64,000 bases of DNA from Thermothielavioides terrestris NRRL 8126 (GCF_000226115.1 NC_016457.1:3658001-3722000), one strand, 5' to 3'; counted from the first letter of the stretch, positions 1 through 13,893 are shown. A program made the numbers and translations. Notes: generated by a model from the letters alone, not told the origin.

Positions 1-649
1 ACGTCGACAATAACACTAATGATAATAACGAATCGCCTCTGCTATAGAAAAGCACTTACAACGGCGTAGGCATTTGCGAACCGGCCTTTAACAGGATTAA
101 TAAGCTTATTACAAAGTGGTAGGCATATAAGGCGAGGAAGTAGGCATCGCAAGATGCTATAGCCTAGGAGGATTATACTACGGTGTAGTCTACAGCGTAG
201 TATACAGCGTAGGAAGCTCAATACCAAAAATCCACGGCCAAGGAGGATTGTGATGGCTCGTCGCGTATATAGATACGCCTAGATGGCAACAGTAAGCCAG
301 TATCTATAGGTTCAGCCGCCTTGTAGTAAGTAGGTGGCAGTCGGGGGGGGGCGTAGTCGGGGCGCGTAGTTAGGGTACGCAAGCTAGCCTTGTATTATAT
401 AATTATATTTCAATTTGATCTAGATCGAATTTTATTGCGTTTTTAAGCTTTTTGAGCTATTCTTCGCATTTGTAAGGTGGTCGAATTGATGTAGTTGTAA
501 ATTGCAGTCCCTTGCGCCAGGACGCGTTCGTATATAAAATTAGGTGGGGAGGTGTCCGGTTTTTGGGTAGGTGTCCGGCAATTTTGTGCCCCTCTCTCCT
601 GGAAGGAGAGAGGGCTGCGAAAATCCCCACTTTTCCTTTGGCCCTCGGG
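1..649 (+). mobile_element. Right end of a pogo/Fot1-type DNA transposon, cut by the window edge
   Basis: Positions 1-540 align by eye with 20700-21230 of the 3.5-kb element further right, and 556-649 match that element's right terminal repeat. The element ends in CCCTCGGG at 642-649, followed by TA, the expected target duplication of a Tc1/mariner (pogo/Fot1) element. This copy keeps more C and G than the one at 17863-21337 (for example more CG and fewer TAG), so it has suffered less RIP. No open transposase frame is visible in this tail. The left end lies outside the window. Confidence 0.8.
556..649. repeat. Right terminal inverted repeat, transposon copy 1
   Basis: About 90 bp beginning near a GTGTCCGG motif and ending in CCTTTGGCCCTCGGG. 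It contains an internal palindrome (CCTCTCTCCTGGAAGGAGAG and flanks) that can fold as a hairpin. The same terminus occurs at 11095-11179 and 21245-21337, and inverted at 10782-10860 and 17863-17945. Confidence 0.85.
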
Positions 650-788
650 TAGTTAGTGTACCTGGTTCCCGACAGCGGTCTTCCCCCACCTCCCCAGTCG
701 CGTTGTGCCCGGCCTGAACCGCCGCTTCAACCCACCCACATTACCACGACGATCTGCGCCTGGCTCCGGGACATCACCGATCTCCACC

Positions 789-1673
789 ATGAGTACTACT
801 CGCGAGCGACGGCTCGCGAAAGAGCTTGCCGACATCCACAGCGATAAAGACAATTCTGGTGTCTTTGCACAGCCAGTCGACCCCGCCAACCTGACGCACC
901 TCAAGGGAACCTTTCCGGGGCCGCCCGACACCCCGTACGCCGGAGGCACGTACCAGATCGACATCGTCATCCCCGACACGTACCCGTTCAAGTCGCCCGT
1001 GATGAAGTTCGACACCAAAATTTGGCACCCGAATGTCAGCAGTGTGACGGTAGGTTGGACGGACTGAGAGCAACCCCAGCAAAAGGCGGCGGCGGGACTG
1101 ATTTGAGTTCCCAACTCTTGGTTTATCATACAGGGTGCTATATGCCTCGACACGCTCGGCTCCGGGTGGTCACCGGTAGCCACGATCAAGACGGCGCTGA
1201 TCTCGCTCCGCATGCTCCTCGAGTCGCCCAATCCGCGGGACCCGCAGGACGCCGAGGTGGCCAAGATGATGCTGGAGAACCCGGACGCGTTCGCGCGGAA
1301 GGCGCACGAGTGGGCCGTCAAGTACGCCAACGCGCCGCGGAACGACGCCCTCAGACACAACTACGAGCCGGCACCGGCACCAGCGCCGCGGAATGACCCG
1401 TCAAGGTACGCATATCCGGAGAGCACACGAGACACAAGTGGTCGGACATCCGACTGCCGGGACAACAGTAGCTGACAGGTGAACCACCCCAATGGCAGGT
1501 ATCAAGGTTACAACAAGGACCTCGTGGACCGATTCGTCAACATGGGCTTCGATGTCGACGCCGTGGTCGAGGCCTTCAACTACGTCGGTATTGACCGCAA
1601 CGGGGGTGAGGACTACGAGCTCGAGGAGGCGTACATGGGCGATATCACGGCGCGGCTTCTCGGCGAGCAGTAG
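789..1673 (+). CDS. UBC1: Ubiquitin-conjugating enzyme E2 with C-terminal UBA domain (Ubc1/UBE2K type)
   Basis: Three exons, 789-1049, 1134-1405 and 1499-1673, give about 235 residues. Residues 1-150 are the UBC fold, with the conserved HPN (residues 80-82) and the catalytic cysteine at residue 91 in GAICLD, just after intron 1. The C-terminal 50 residues form a UBA domain (LVDRFVNMGFDVDAVVEAF), which marks this E2 as the Ubc1/UBE2K class that builds K48-linked chains for proteasomal and ER-associated degradation. Yeast Ubc1 is 215 residues, so the length fits. The second intron needs the AG at 1497-1498: the upstream AG at 1477-1478 would give an immediate stop. Start is the first ATG before the conserved helix RERRLAKELADI. 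The transposon end lies only 140 bp upstream. Confidence 0.93.
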
Positions 1674-2647
1674 TCGTACAAACCGGGCCTCCCGGTGCGA
1701 GACAGCTGTGCCGCGTGATCTCGGCCATCAAGAACGAACGGAGTCCTCTTCAGTGGAAACGTATGGCACAGGAGTGGAAACAAGAGTGCGGGGCAAAGCT
1801 CAGATGCCCGTGGGCAGCGCAGGGGAGTGGGCTTGAGAAATCGCATGAGACACAGAGACACACAGTATCATGTCCCGTATAGCATCAGGAACGGAGTTTA
1901 CGGATGGTGGTTGGGTGGCAGGGTCCAGGCGAACATCCGGGTTTGTGCATTTTCTATTTCCCTTAGCCTTTCGAGTTTTTTTTTTCAGACCAGACCGGAA
2001 TGAAACAGTGCAAACAGTGCAAGCGTGGGTTCATGGTCTGAGCAAACAGCATTGGGATATCTCTGCTGTTCTTCAGCATCTCTTGAGTTGTCTTTGGTGG
2101 ACCTCATTGGCACGGCTGCGGCAAAGAGAGGACAGCCAGGTTTCTGCTCCCAAAGGTTCAGATAGATTGGTCTCCGGGAGCCGACTGAGATCGGGACAAA
2201 CGAGAAGCAGTCCATCAAGGCCAACGGTCGCAGATGGCCCGCCACCCTGAGCATGGCTGCAACCCGCTCCCCCTTCCCCCCCACCCCACTCAAGCCGGGC
2301 TCGCAACGAAGTGAACTAGAGCAAGATCCAAGATCCCACAAGCGGACAGCTGGGGGTCTACAGCGTGACCAGCTACGTAGGAGAACCAGAAGCTCATGAT
2401 GCAGCAACAGATTATGCCAGACCACCTGATCCCCTTAGTCTATAATTTCCGCAACGATGCCTCAGACCTCTCCGCTCCCTGAACGGCTGGCTTGCCCTAC
2501 TCTCACAACTTCTACCTCCTGGAAATTCTACTCGGTTTGCTTCAGAAAATGCTCCCGCGGTAACAAATGGAAAGGAAAGTGAGCCCTGAAAAAATTGTAC
2601 ATGATCAGCGCCCCGGCAGCAGGGAGCCAACTGCAGCACCGGCCCGC
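1674..2647. other. Intergenic, convergent 3' ends of UBC1 and LSC1
   Basis: About 970 bp between two converging genes, presumably their 3' UTRs. Short overlapping ORFs on both strands look non-coding. No repeat or RNA gene recognised. Confidence 0.5.
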
Positions 2648-4011
<1,364 letters not shown>

Positions 4012-4620
4012 CGTGCTGTGTGAAAGCGCCTAGAAGGGAACGATCCGAGGGCGGGAGTGGGAGCGCGAAGAAGCAGACGCCGGGTCGGACGGCAGACGCA
4101 GGATGGCAATGGCGAGTAGAGCAGCTTGTTCAACGGGTTCAATCGGATGCACTGGCCTTCGTCATGTCTCCAGCCGCGAAAGGTCCCTTGGTCCAAAATT
4201 GTCGCTAGCGTCTTTTGCATCCGCCAACAACCGACCAACGGGACAGCCTCTCGGGCCAGCTAGGATCGGCCAGCCGCCATTGGCCAGAAGGCTAGCGTTC
4301 GGCAATTGCGGCAGCGAGTTTTTCCGGCCCGTAACAAGCGGCCAAGGGAGCTCAGAGTGACAGAGACACTGTGTTGTTTCCCCACACCCGTTTCAGATCC
4401 AGCCCAGGGAAGTGGAAGCTGCGGTGGGGCTGGATGGACACACGGCAGCCGTGAGCGTTCACCTTTGCTTTTGCCCCGCCGCTATCTCAGATCTTGAACC
4501 GCCACATCGCGAAACGGCTGCAGTGGCCAGAGGGCGGAGAACGCAGGGCTTCGGCAACCGATCCGGATCGCACTCAGCAATCGGATGCATGGGAATTCAC
4601 GGCTCGCATAACCCCCGACA
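4012..4620. other. Divergent promoter region between LSC1 and ELP3
   Basis: About 600 bp shared upstream region of two divergently transcribed genes. No specific regulatory motif can be supported. Confidence 0.5.
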
Positions 4621-6412
4621 ATGGCTACGGCAACGGTAACGACGGCGACGACGACCCGCAAGAAGGACGCCAGCCTCCCGCCCGAGAACGAGCGCTTCCT
4701 GCGATGCTGCGCGGACATCGCCAGCGCTCTGATCGAGGACCATGAGGCGTCCAAGGACCCCAGCCGTCCGCGAAAGGACATCAATCTCAACACGCTGCGC
4801 TCCAAGTTCGCCAAGAAGCACAAGATCAACAATGTGCCACCTTTGACCGCTATCATTGCCGCGGTGCCAGAACACTACAAGAAGTACATTCTGCCGAGGC
4901 TAATAGCCAAGCCAATTCGTAGGTCCCACTCGTTCTCCTGGACGTATTTTGCCAATCACTTGTTTTCAGGCTGACCCTTTACTAGGTACTTCGTCTGGCA
5001 TCGCTGTGGTGGCGGTGATGTGCAAGCCGCACCGATGTCCTCACATCGCTTACACCGGCAACATTTGCGTCTACTGCCCCGGCGGCCCGGACAGCGACTT
5101 CGAGTACAGCACGCAATCCTACACAGGCTACGAACCAACATCCATGCGAGCCATCCGGGCGCGCTATGACCCCTTCGAACAGGCCCGCGGGCGGGTCGAC
5201 CAGCTCAAGGCCCTGGGCCACTCGGTGGACAAGGTCGAGTACATCATCATGGGCGGCACCTTCATGTCGCTGCCGGAATCCTACCGGGACGAGTTCATCG
5301 CGCAGCTGCACAACGCGCTGAGCGGGTACGGGACGCTGAATGTGGACGAGGCCGTCCGGGCCGGCGAGCAGAGCAGCATCAAGTGCGTGGGCATCACGAT
5401 CGAGACGCGGCCCGACTACTGCCTCCAGCCGCACCTCTCGAGCATGCTGCGGTACGGGTGCACGCGCCTCGAGATCGGCGTCCAATCGCTGTATGAGGAC
5501 GTGGCGCGCGACACCAACCGCGGGCACACCGTCGCGGCCGTGGCCGAGACCTTCTGCCTCGCCAAGGACGCCGGCTTCAAGGTGGTCAGCCACATGATGC
5601 CGGACCTGCCCAACGTCGGCATGGAGCGCGACCTGGACCAGTTCCGCGAGTACTTCGAGAACCCGGCCTTCCGGACCGACGGGCTCAAGATCTACCCGAC
5701 GCTCGTGATCCGCGGGACGGGCCTGTACGAGCTCTGGCGCACGGGCCGCTACCAGAACTACACGCCCAACGGGCTGATCGACCTGGTCGCGCGCATCCTG
5801 GCGCTCGTGCCGCCGTGGACGCGCATCTACCGCGTGCAGCGCGACATCCCGATGCCGCTGGTGACGTCGGGCGTCGAGAACGGCAACCTGCGGGAGCTGG
5901 CGCTGGCGCGCATGAAGGACTTCGGCACGACCTGCCGCGACGTGCGCACGCGCGAGGTCGGCGTCAACGAGGTCAAGCACCGCATCCGCCCGTCCCAGAT
6001 CGAGCTCGTCCGCCGCGACTACGCGGCCAACGGCGGCTGGGAGACCTTCCTGGCCTACGAGGACCCCAAGCAGGATATCCTGGTCGCCCTGCTGCGCCTG
6101 CGCAAGTGCACGCAGAAGTACACCTTCCGCGAGGAGCTCGTCGGCCAGCCCACCAGCCTCGTGCGCGAGCTGCACGTCTACGGCATGGCCGTGCCCGTGC
6201 ACGCGCGCGACCCGCGCAAGTTCCAGCACCAGGGGTTCGGCACCCTGCTGATGGAGGAGGCCGAGCGCATCGCCCGCGAGGAGCACGGCAGCGACAAGAT
6301 CAGCGTCATCTCGGGCGTCGGCGTGCGCAGCTACTACGCCAAGCTGGGCTACTGGCTCGACGGGCCGTACATGAGCAAGTGGCTGGACGGGCGGCCGGGG
6401 CCGGAAGAGTAA
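4621..6412 (+). CDS. ELP3: Elongator complex catalytic subunit Elp3 (radical SAM / tRNA uridine acetyltransferase)
   Basis: Two exons, 4621-4918 and 4986-6412, give 574 residues (yeast Elp3 557). The split arginine codon restores [15 protein letters not shown]. The radical SAM cysteines are C117, C127 and C130 (spacing C-x9-C-x2-C in [14 protein letters not shown]), which bind the 4Fe-4S cluster. The family signature [18 protein letters not shown] follows, and the C-terminal third is the acetyltransferase lobe with [18 protein letters not shown] and the conserved SYYAKLGY. Elp3 forms cm5U at the wobble position of tRNAs within the six-subunit Elongator in the cytoplasm. The other subunits are not in this window. 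Length and all key residues look intact. Confidence 0.96.
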
Positions 6413-9400
6413 ACGGGGAGCGGCAAAGGGTTTGGGAGATTGCGGGGGTTGTGGTTGATTGGTGAGGGGCTCAAATGCGATTCTCTGGTGGGCATATATA
6501 GGTATTCTTGGCGCTGGCTGGATGGTCTAGGGTGACACGACATGCATAGCTCCGGAGGCGTTAGCGGTGACGGTGACACAGGTGCAATCTACGATTACTG
6601 GTTAGGGAGCTAGATAAAAACATCTTGGGTTGCTGTTGCAGATATAGACAACAATCTGGCTCGACGCCTGTCATTCCGAGTCTTGTGCCAACTCAATCCC
6701 TCGTTGCCAACATAGGGAGCAGTATCGCTTGCTGTCTCGATCGAGACCGCATGCTAAGGCATGAACCAATCGCGGCGACGGCTTCATTTGTCCGACCGGT
6801 GTGCCCGGAGTCGGGTTTGAGTGTCACTCTGACATCCCCTGCTGGCGACTTTCGAGTCCTGTGCCTCCCATTAGCGACGTCCAAGACAACGCAAGGTTTC
6901 GATGCGTCATCGCTCCAACAGTCCGATACTGGGAAGCCACCCGACCCAGGTGTGTGTGGGCTAAGCGGCGCACTCAACGTCCCCAACGGAGTCTATGTAT
7001 CGGTCTTTGCCAACAAAGGGCCGCGAAGTATTAGTGACGACCTGGCAGCGTGTGTTGCTCTCGCTTGAATCATGTCAGCTGTATGTGACCTGGAGGGAAC
7101 AGGTCCGGTGTGGGACATATTATGTTTGTCGCGTAGGGCGCAGGACGCCTCGACGGGTGCGGCGGCGGCGGCGGCGGGTTCCCGTCTTTGTTCCTTTCTG
7201 TGGTCGGTCGGAACATGTGGATAGACGTCCCAGGCTGACGACGAACGGTGCCTGAAATTAGCGACGACGAGAGCTTGAGCGCGGGATTGTCTCGCACGAG
7301 GTGTCTTCGCTTTGCGTTCTGGAGGGAGGGATTCGGCGTCTGGTGAACTACCTGATCCCCGGATGGATAGAGAGGGAGGGGAGCGCGAGGCTCGGACTCT
7401 GTGGCTGTTGAAGACCTATGCCGCTGTCAACGCTGGAACCTTTAGGTTCGGCTGCGATTTGCTTTCGACGTTGTTGTGGCTTTCTCGGTTCGCGACGTGA
7501 TGGCCGCGGCGGTTGGGGAAGGGGTTAAAGCAGAGGGAGGGAGACAGAGGGAGGGAGGCAGAGGGAGGCAGCTGGCGTGCCCTGCACCGGATGTCTTGTG
7601 TCTGATTCCTGGGCAGCTTCCTCGTTAGTTCTCTCCCCTTTTAGGCCAGCAGCGGAAGGCGTGGTCAAGTACTCGGGTGTGAGAAGATGTTTATTATTAA
7701 GGAGGGACAAGGGGAGTCAAGCACGTTGTTTGTTTGTTTGTTTGTGGTTTTGGTGTTTGATTTGCCACCCACGTACATATCGGCCTTGGAAACAACAAAG
7801 AAGGGGGGGAAGGGCGTCGTCGAGTAACTGGGTGTCGGGGAGTCGCTGGCTCCGTAAGGAGAGGAGTGGCTGGCCGTGCCATGCGGTCATGGCAGGACGT
7901 CACAAGCTCGGAGGTTCTAGTCGTCGCGTTCGAGGAGTCGGGTCAGATCACAGGGTCGTCGTTCCTTTTCGAAGTGGGCTTTGGATCAAGTGAAAGTGTC
8001 AACTCAGCTGCCCAGGTCGCCCTGAAAGAAAACCAAAGAAAAAGCCCAGGGATGGGCACTGCACGAGCCGGGAGCAGCAGCTGCCGAGGCCAGAGGTGGT
8101 GACACAAAGCCAGGGCGCAAATTACACACTCGGATCTGTCCGTTCGGTGTGTGCCTTGCCCATTTTTCCGCCGGCTGGAGAGTACATGCATGTACAGCAA
8201 GGCTGACCGCCCACATCTTGGACGGACGCGCTGGAGAGCCTGAAGGAGGCGGCCGCATTTTGATGGACCACACCGCCACCAAACGGCGCTTCGCTTCACA
8301 TCCGGGTTTGCTCTCCTGTGTCCCAAGATGAATCATTCTGCACCAACCAATTTTTTTTTCTTTCTCTGTTTCTTTTTTTTCTTCCAGTTGCCAATTTTAC
8401 ATGTTGGTTGCAGAGCTTGATTGGTCGCGCTACTGCCATTAGCTTGTCTAGAGTTTGTCATTTGAGCGTTCGAGCGACCCAGATGGGTGAGGAGTGGCGT
8501 TTCCCGGGCCGTTACCGCCCGTGGGATTCCCCCTTGGGCACGACTGCACCTGGAGCTACGCCGCCATGTACTTCCATACACAGCTGACTGACGTGGACTC
8601 TGCACGCCTATCCATTTTGGTAAGATACGCAGTTCAGCCTTTCTGTCGGCGGGCCCTCAGGATCCTCCTGGCCTCCGAGGTGGTGACGGGCATATCACGG
8701 ACGTTCGTTCCGCGTTGGCACGCAACATTTTCTGGACGCAAGCTGACAGGACTGGTCTGCGAGGGAGGCCACAGAGGTTAACGTGTCCTGATTCAGCCGA
8801 GAAACAGCGACCCGGCCAGGCCGAGCGCGTCTTCGACTGCCCCCCTCCCCTTGCTCCAACGCATCCTGACACACACGGGCTGCAGCCTCCAGGGGGGGAA
8901 CAAAGAACAAAAGGGCTCTCGCATTCCCGAAACGGTGGGATGGTCGCATCTGAACGCAGCTCTCACATGCCTTACGCATGTACAGTACATACATACACCG
9001 AAAGCGGCAAGAGACCTGGAGGGAAAGAAACGGCGCAGCCGAGGCCTGAGGGGTCTGGCCCGTAACAGCCACGCCCGCCGTCCGCGATCGCCGTCCGTGG
9101 TTGTCCAAACATGTGTGTGTGTACGTACTTGGACGGCTGATGACCAGGATTAAGCAGGGAACTTTTTAGGGTTCAGAAAAAAAAAAATGATCGCTCCGGT
9201 AGACTGAACGGAGTTCCCCTGGCCGGGCCGAGTTCGTTCTCGCTAGCGACGGGTAATTTCGGGCTTGCATGACAGCCGAGCGAGACCCGTCATCGTGAGC
9301 TGCAGAGAGCACAGAGCGGACAGAGCGGACCGAGCGGGCGGAGAGCGGAGACAAACTCATCCATGGTGCTGGCGTTCATTCAGATGGTCTGCTTTTCGGT

Positions 9401-10781
9401 TTCTCTGCGAATGTTGAAGGGGCCACAGACAAAGGACGAGGCGCCGGCTGTCGTTTACACATGAGAGCGGGTGCCGTTACGTTCCGTCTTTGTATACCGG
9501 CCATCGCCAGGTGAGAACAACGGGTGGAAAACGGCCCGTCCGGCTGTTCTTCCTCCCCATGCCCCATCCCCGCCTGTCATGGATAGTCGAGCTGCATGCC
9601 ATGGCATCGTGGTATCTCTGCTCTGTACAGTAGTGTCATGCAAAGCGCCGCAAAAGTGACTGACAGTCGAGCTTGGGCAGTTCCTGGCTGACTTGCGGCC
9701 CACACGAGGAGCGTCGAAGCTGACGACGCGAAGCTGCCTGACTCTTCGTTCTCGATGGGGATTCGGTCACGCCGATCACTAGCTGTCCGGATGCGAGTCA
9801 CAACAATTCGTTTGCCAGCGATGATCGGCCGAGACGACCAAAAGGCGTGAGCGCCTGTCCGATGATCGCCTCCGTTAAGACCGGGGAGATCCGGATTGCA
9901 TACACTACACTGAACTACCAAGCGCCTTCCGCAGAAGCAAGGCAAAAGCTGGGGTTCGTGTCCGGATTGTGCGAACCAAATTGCGAGAGCTGTCACATTA
10001 ACCAGGGGTCACAGCTAGTGTGATCTCTGACTTCTATACTAGAACGGTCCAAGTGCATACGGCTTAGCTATTTCCCGACGACCGGAGTGCTCTGAGGAAT
10101 GGATCCTGGTGGGAGGCCTCGAGGCGGCCGCCATGCAACCAATGTTGCCTCGGAAGCTCAGGTAGCCGACGACATGGTCGCTTTTCCCTTCTTCCACTTG
10201 GGAAGATCAGCAGCACAGCATCGGGTCTTGGCTGAAGCCGAGATCGTGGATGGAGCCCCTGGCTTCCTGCGTGCTCCTGCTCGCCGATTTGCCCCGCGTG
10301 GCCAAGCGAGCAAGACGGGAGCGGGCGCTAGGCTAGCGCCGCAAGCCAAAACGGAACCAGCAACAAGCCTCGCCCGGTCATCGCCGGCCTTGGTTAAGGT
10401 ACATGTAACGTAGGCAGTGTATGTACCAGGTAAGTATATACACTACAAGGTTGACGCAACAGAGGTGCGGCAAGTCGTGTATGTACACGCATGTACATAC
10501 ATACATGGTGTTTCCTCGGGAGGATTACATGGGGGCCAGTTGTTGGGGGTGGTAGGGCTTCCAGAAACCGCCGATCGCTTACGGATTAGGGGAAAGGTCT
10601 CACCTCTTTCTTGGCAGATTAGTGCACTTGTAACTCAGGTAGTGTACGATTTGGGAAGAGGCTCGTACCGCCCCTCCACCCCCCCCCCCCCCCCCGCCCC
10701 GCCCGGAACAGCCGCAGATCAGGCACTCTGACGGCCAACCTTGGCAGCCGGTATTTTGAAATGACTTGATCTACACGTGTA
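6413..10781. other. Long gene-poor interval
   Basis: About 4.4 kb with no ORF resembling a known family and no spliceable series of exons recognised on either strand. It holds purine-rich tracts (7535-7572, GGGAGGGA units), pyrimidine tracts (8350-8386), TACATACA microsatellites (8985-8995, 10490-10505) and a C run (10677-10695). It could hold UTRs or a lncRNA, but nothing specific can be supported. Confidence 0.45.
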
Positions 10782-11179
10782 CCCGAGGGCCAAAGGAAAA
10801 GTGGGTATTTTCGCAGCCCTCTCTTCTTCCAGAAGAGAGGGGCACAAAATTGCCGGACGTCGTAAAATTACCGGACAATCACCGATACACTCAAATCTAT
10901 ACCAAACTTTGTTAATACAGAAATGAACTTCAAATATCTTAACAACGATTTAACCAAAGTTGATAAAACTTTAAGAGGATACTTCCTAATATAATAGCTT
11001 TATATTTTGAAATTTTAGTTTTTTTAAGATAGGGTTAGGGTTATATATATGTTTTTTCCTAGGGGTTAGGGTTAACTGTAGCTGTCCAGTGAAAAAGTGT
11101 CTGTCCGGCGATTTTGTGCCCCTCTCTTCTGGAAGAAGAGAGGGCTGCGAAAATACCCACTTTTCCTTTGGCCCTCGGG
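10782..11179. mobile_element. 398-bp MITE sharing termini with the pogo/Fot1-type element
   Basis: Bounded by TA at 10780-10781 and 11180-11181. The ends are inverted repeats of about 80 bp (CCCGAGGGCCAAAGGAAAAG at left, its complement at right), each with an inner palindrome. The AT-rich interior has no coding capacity and no clear similarity to the interior of the 3.5-kb element, so this is a non-autonomous derivative, presumably moved by the same transposase. The interior includes telomere-like TTAGGGTTA stretches at 11032-11041 and 11063-11073. Confidence 0.85.
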
Positions 11180-13774
11180 TAATCATCGAGAAAATTTCCT
11201 TTCGCTTGTGGGGCCGTGGTGACAACGCCAGGTTAGTGTGGAGGAGTGATTGGCTGAAGCATGGTACCTCCGAGCCAAGGGTGGGTTACACGACATGATT
11301 GTATTCTTCGAAGAGCCTCATCCTCGCTCCGTCATATCCAATCCCTGACGCCTCACAGCGCCTCTGCGCCGGCATCCCAATCCAGATAGGAGCAACTCCA
11401 GTCCGTCTTCGTTTCCTCCTCCTGGCCGGTGCGCAGTCCCACCCAGTCAACCAGGATCAAGTCGACAACCGGCGAGCCCATCGTCAGTCGCAGCGGCGAC
11501 CAAGGGGGGGAATATGGGGAATAGGCTGAGGCAAGATCCGTGAGACTCCGTTCATCTACGTGTAGTGCTGCCCAGGCTGCTGGGCGTTAGTTAGTTTGCT
11601 GAGGCCTAAGAAGAGCAAAAGATACAGGCTCAGAGCTTCACGTCGGCCCTCGGAGTTACGCACGCGCCAACGGAGCCATGAGAATCTCGTCGGGTTCAAA
11701 CGCCGGCAGGGGTTGAATCCATGCGCCAATGCCTCGAAGAAGAAACTCGGCGCATAACACGCGTTCGCTTTCGGAAGCTGTACGCGTCGTGACGTGTTAA
11801 TTATCGGTCATCGCCGTGGTTTGAGGTGTGGAAGGGCCTCCAGGAAGCGGGAGGGCGACTCACCCGTGGTCTTGGGCTCGCAGGCGAGCTCCAACTGGGC
11901 GGACATGGATGCGGACATGTTTAGATGCTTGTGCAGCTGGTTGAGCAAGACGGTGCGTCAACTCTGGGCAGTGGAAGGAACAAGAACCCGAGCTTGAAGG
12001 CCAGAGGCCGACCCGTCACGACTTCTCAGGGCTTCCTCATCCTCTTTATAGTTGAGAAGACAGGTTGTAAGTCGGGCACTTTGCGTTTCCCATCACTCGA
12101 CAGACTCTTCGCCCTTCGTCAGCTTGAGATGTATTGGTCCAAGCCGGGCAAGAATCTGGGATCGGTTGGGTGCATAACAGGATGGTAGGAAAAGCAATGA
12201 CATGCCTGACGTGTCGTAGGTTCTGTAGTCGCTCACCAATTCAATGATCCTTATGCACCCAAAGGGCGTGAACACGCTGATCCGCTGTTGGGAAGGACCG
12301 GTGTGTTCTCCCCAGCGCTAAGATGCTGTTCCCAGGTACACGCCGGTTACCTCTGCGCCCTTTCCATTTCGCCTCATTTTGCACCGCGGAAGATGAGCGC
12401 CCCACCGAGCGTATGAGCGGATAACCGCGTCGGTCGTCTCGAGGGCCTTTTGTATCGCGTTGTTCGCGTGATGGAGCGTGAGAAGTTTGCCCTAAGACGC
12501 CACGCGTCCTGACCGCAAGTTTTCTGCCGCCATTCCCGTGTCCCACTCGAAGTCCGGCAGCTTGATGGGAAACGGCTTCTCCGTTTAATCAACTTGGACA
12601 CCATGGCCTTATCCAACCAAGACTCGGGCATGACAATGAACTTTCACTTCTCACATGCACCAGAGCCGACAAGGAAATTGGGTGGTTGTGTGGCGCATAT
12701 CAGGTGTAGCATCTAACCTGGGCCGAGCTGGCTGCAGCTTGACCGCTTGTCGGCCCCTCTTCCACTCCGTTCTCCCTTCTTCCCTCCTCCCAACACTTCC
12801 CGGAACTTTTGTTTCCATTTCTCATTTCCAGGATTTCCTCGCGCGATTTGGCGAGACGTGAGATATCTCAACAGCACACAGGTCACCCAATTTTTCCTCA
12901 GTCCAGGAGCAGCGTCCATCCGTCTTTCTTTTCGTTCCACGCCCCCATACGCAGCAACCGGGCCTCTTCCATCGAGTGCATCCTAGGTACCTTTCCAACC
13001 TTACCGGCCTGACTGCCACGGCGTTAACCAAGTCCTCAGCCACCGCCGCCGCGAAGTCTTCGGCAAGCAAGCAGCACCGATATACGGAACCTAACGCTCG
13101 GCAACTGCTTGCCCCTGTGTTCCGCCAACACCGCCCCGAAAACACCGGCCGACTACGCGTATCGGCGTCGATGGACGGCGCGCCGCGGCATGGTGCCGCG
13201 TCGTCGAACATATATGTGCATGATAACCTGGGAACCTCTCTCAGGGGGGACGGGGGACACAGGCACCTAGGCCTCGCGGTCGCGTCGTGGTTTACACCTG
13301 GGAGCATTCGGAAGACACCTCAGTTTGCAGTTGCCATCAATACTAAAATACTCGGGATCACCGGAGTGGATGAGGAGGCACCTCCGGTCCGTATCCCGGA
13401 CTTGCTGCCTCATTCCCGGCCGTACAACTCCATGCATGCCCTCTAGCAGCCTATGGGAGCGGCATGCATTTGCAACCAATCCCACCGAAGGAAACCAGAC
13501 ACGCCAATCGATGCTGGCGTCCCTACGTCTAGACTGCCTCTTCGGCCGCGGCAGAGATGAAAATGCCCTCTCTTAGCTGGCGCTGCTGCTGCTCGGCACA
13601 GCAGGCTTTCCCCGCTGGCAGTAGTTCGAATTCATAACCTGCATACGTGTCCGGGGCCGCGGATTTCGGGTAGCCGGATTATTTGTTCGAAAACTTTCCG
13701 GCAGAGCACTCAAACAGAAACTGCACTTTATGTGCAAGGACACACAAAGACTAGGCCAAAAAGGCAAGCGTTGA
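11180..13774. other. Gene-poor interval between MITE and tRNA-Leu
   Basis: About 2.6 kb. Short ORFs occur on both strands (the longest about 160 residues at 12822-13307 minus and 156 residues at 12976-13446 plus, overlapping one another). None has a recognisable domain, signal peptide or splice context. Confidence 0.45.
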
Positions 13775-13893
13775 TGACAAGGGTGAGATTCGAACTCACG
13801 CCCCATTTCTGAGACCAGGAAGTTGAACACAATGCTCAAGCTGAATTCAGGTGGGCCTGAACCTGGCGCCTTGGACCGCTCGGCCACCTTGCC
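13775..13893 (-). tRNA. tRNA-Leu (anticodon CAG) with intron
   Basis: Minus strand, 119 nt. The acceptor stem GGCAAGG pairs with CCTTGTC (one G-U) and is followed by discriminator A. The D-arm is GCC...GGC, the anticodon stem CCAGG pairs with CCTGG, and the T-arm is GTGAG-TTCGAAT-CTCAC. The loop reads TT-CAG-G, then about 35 nt of intron, then T before the 3' stem strand, so the anticodon is CAG (codon CUG). The long variable arm is typical of a type II leucine tRNA. The intron contains CCTGAA, complementary to the anticodon region, as usual for eukaryotic pre-tRNA introns. Confidence 0.93.

Noticed and set aside
4982..6286. Minus-strand ORF of 434 codons
   Set aside because: Antisense shadow of ELP3, caused by GC-rich third positions.
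12822..13446. Overlapping ORFs of about 160 residues on both strands
   Set aside because: Composition is typical of chance frames; no domain, signal peptide or splice context, and the two contradict each other.
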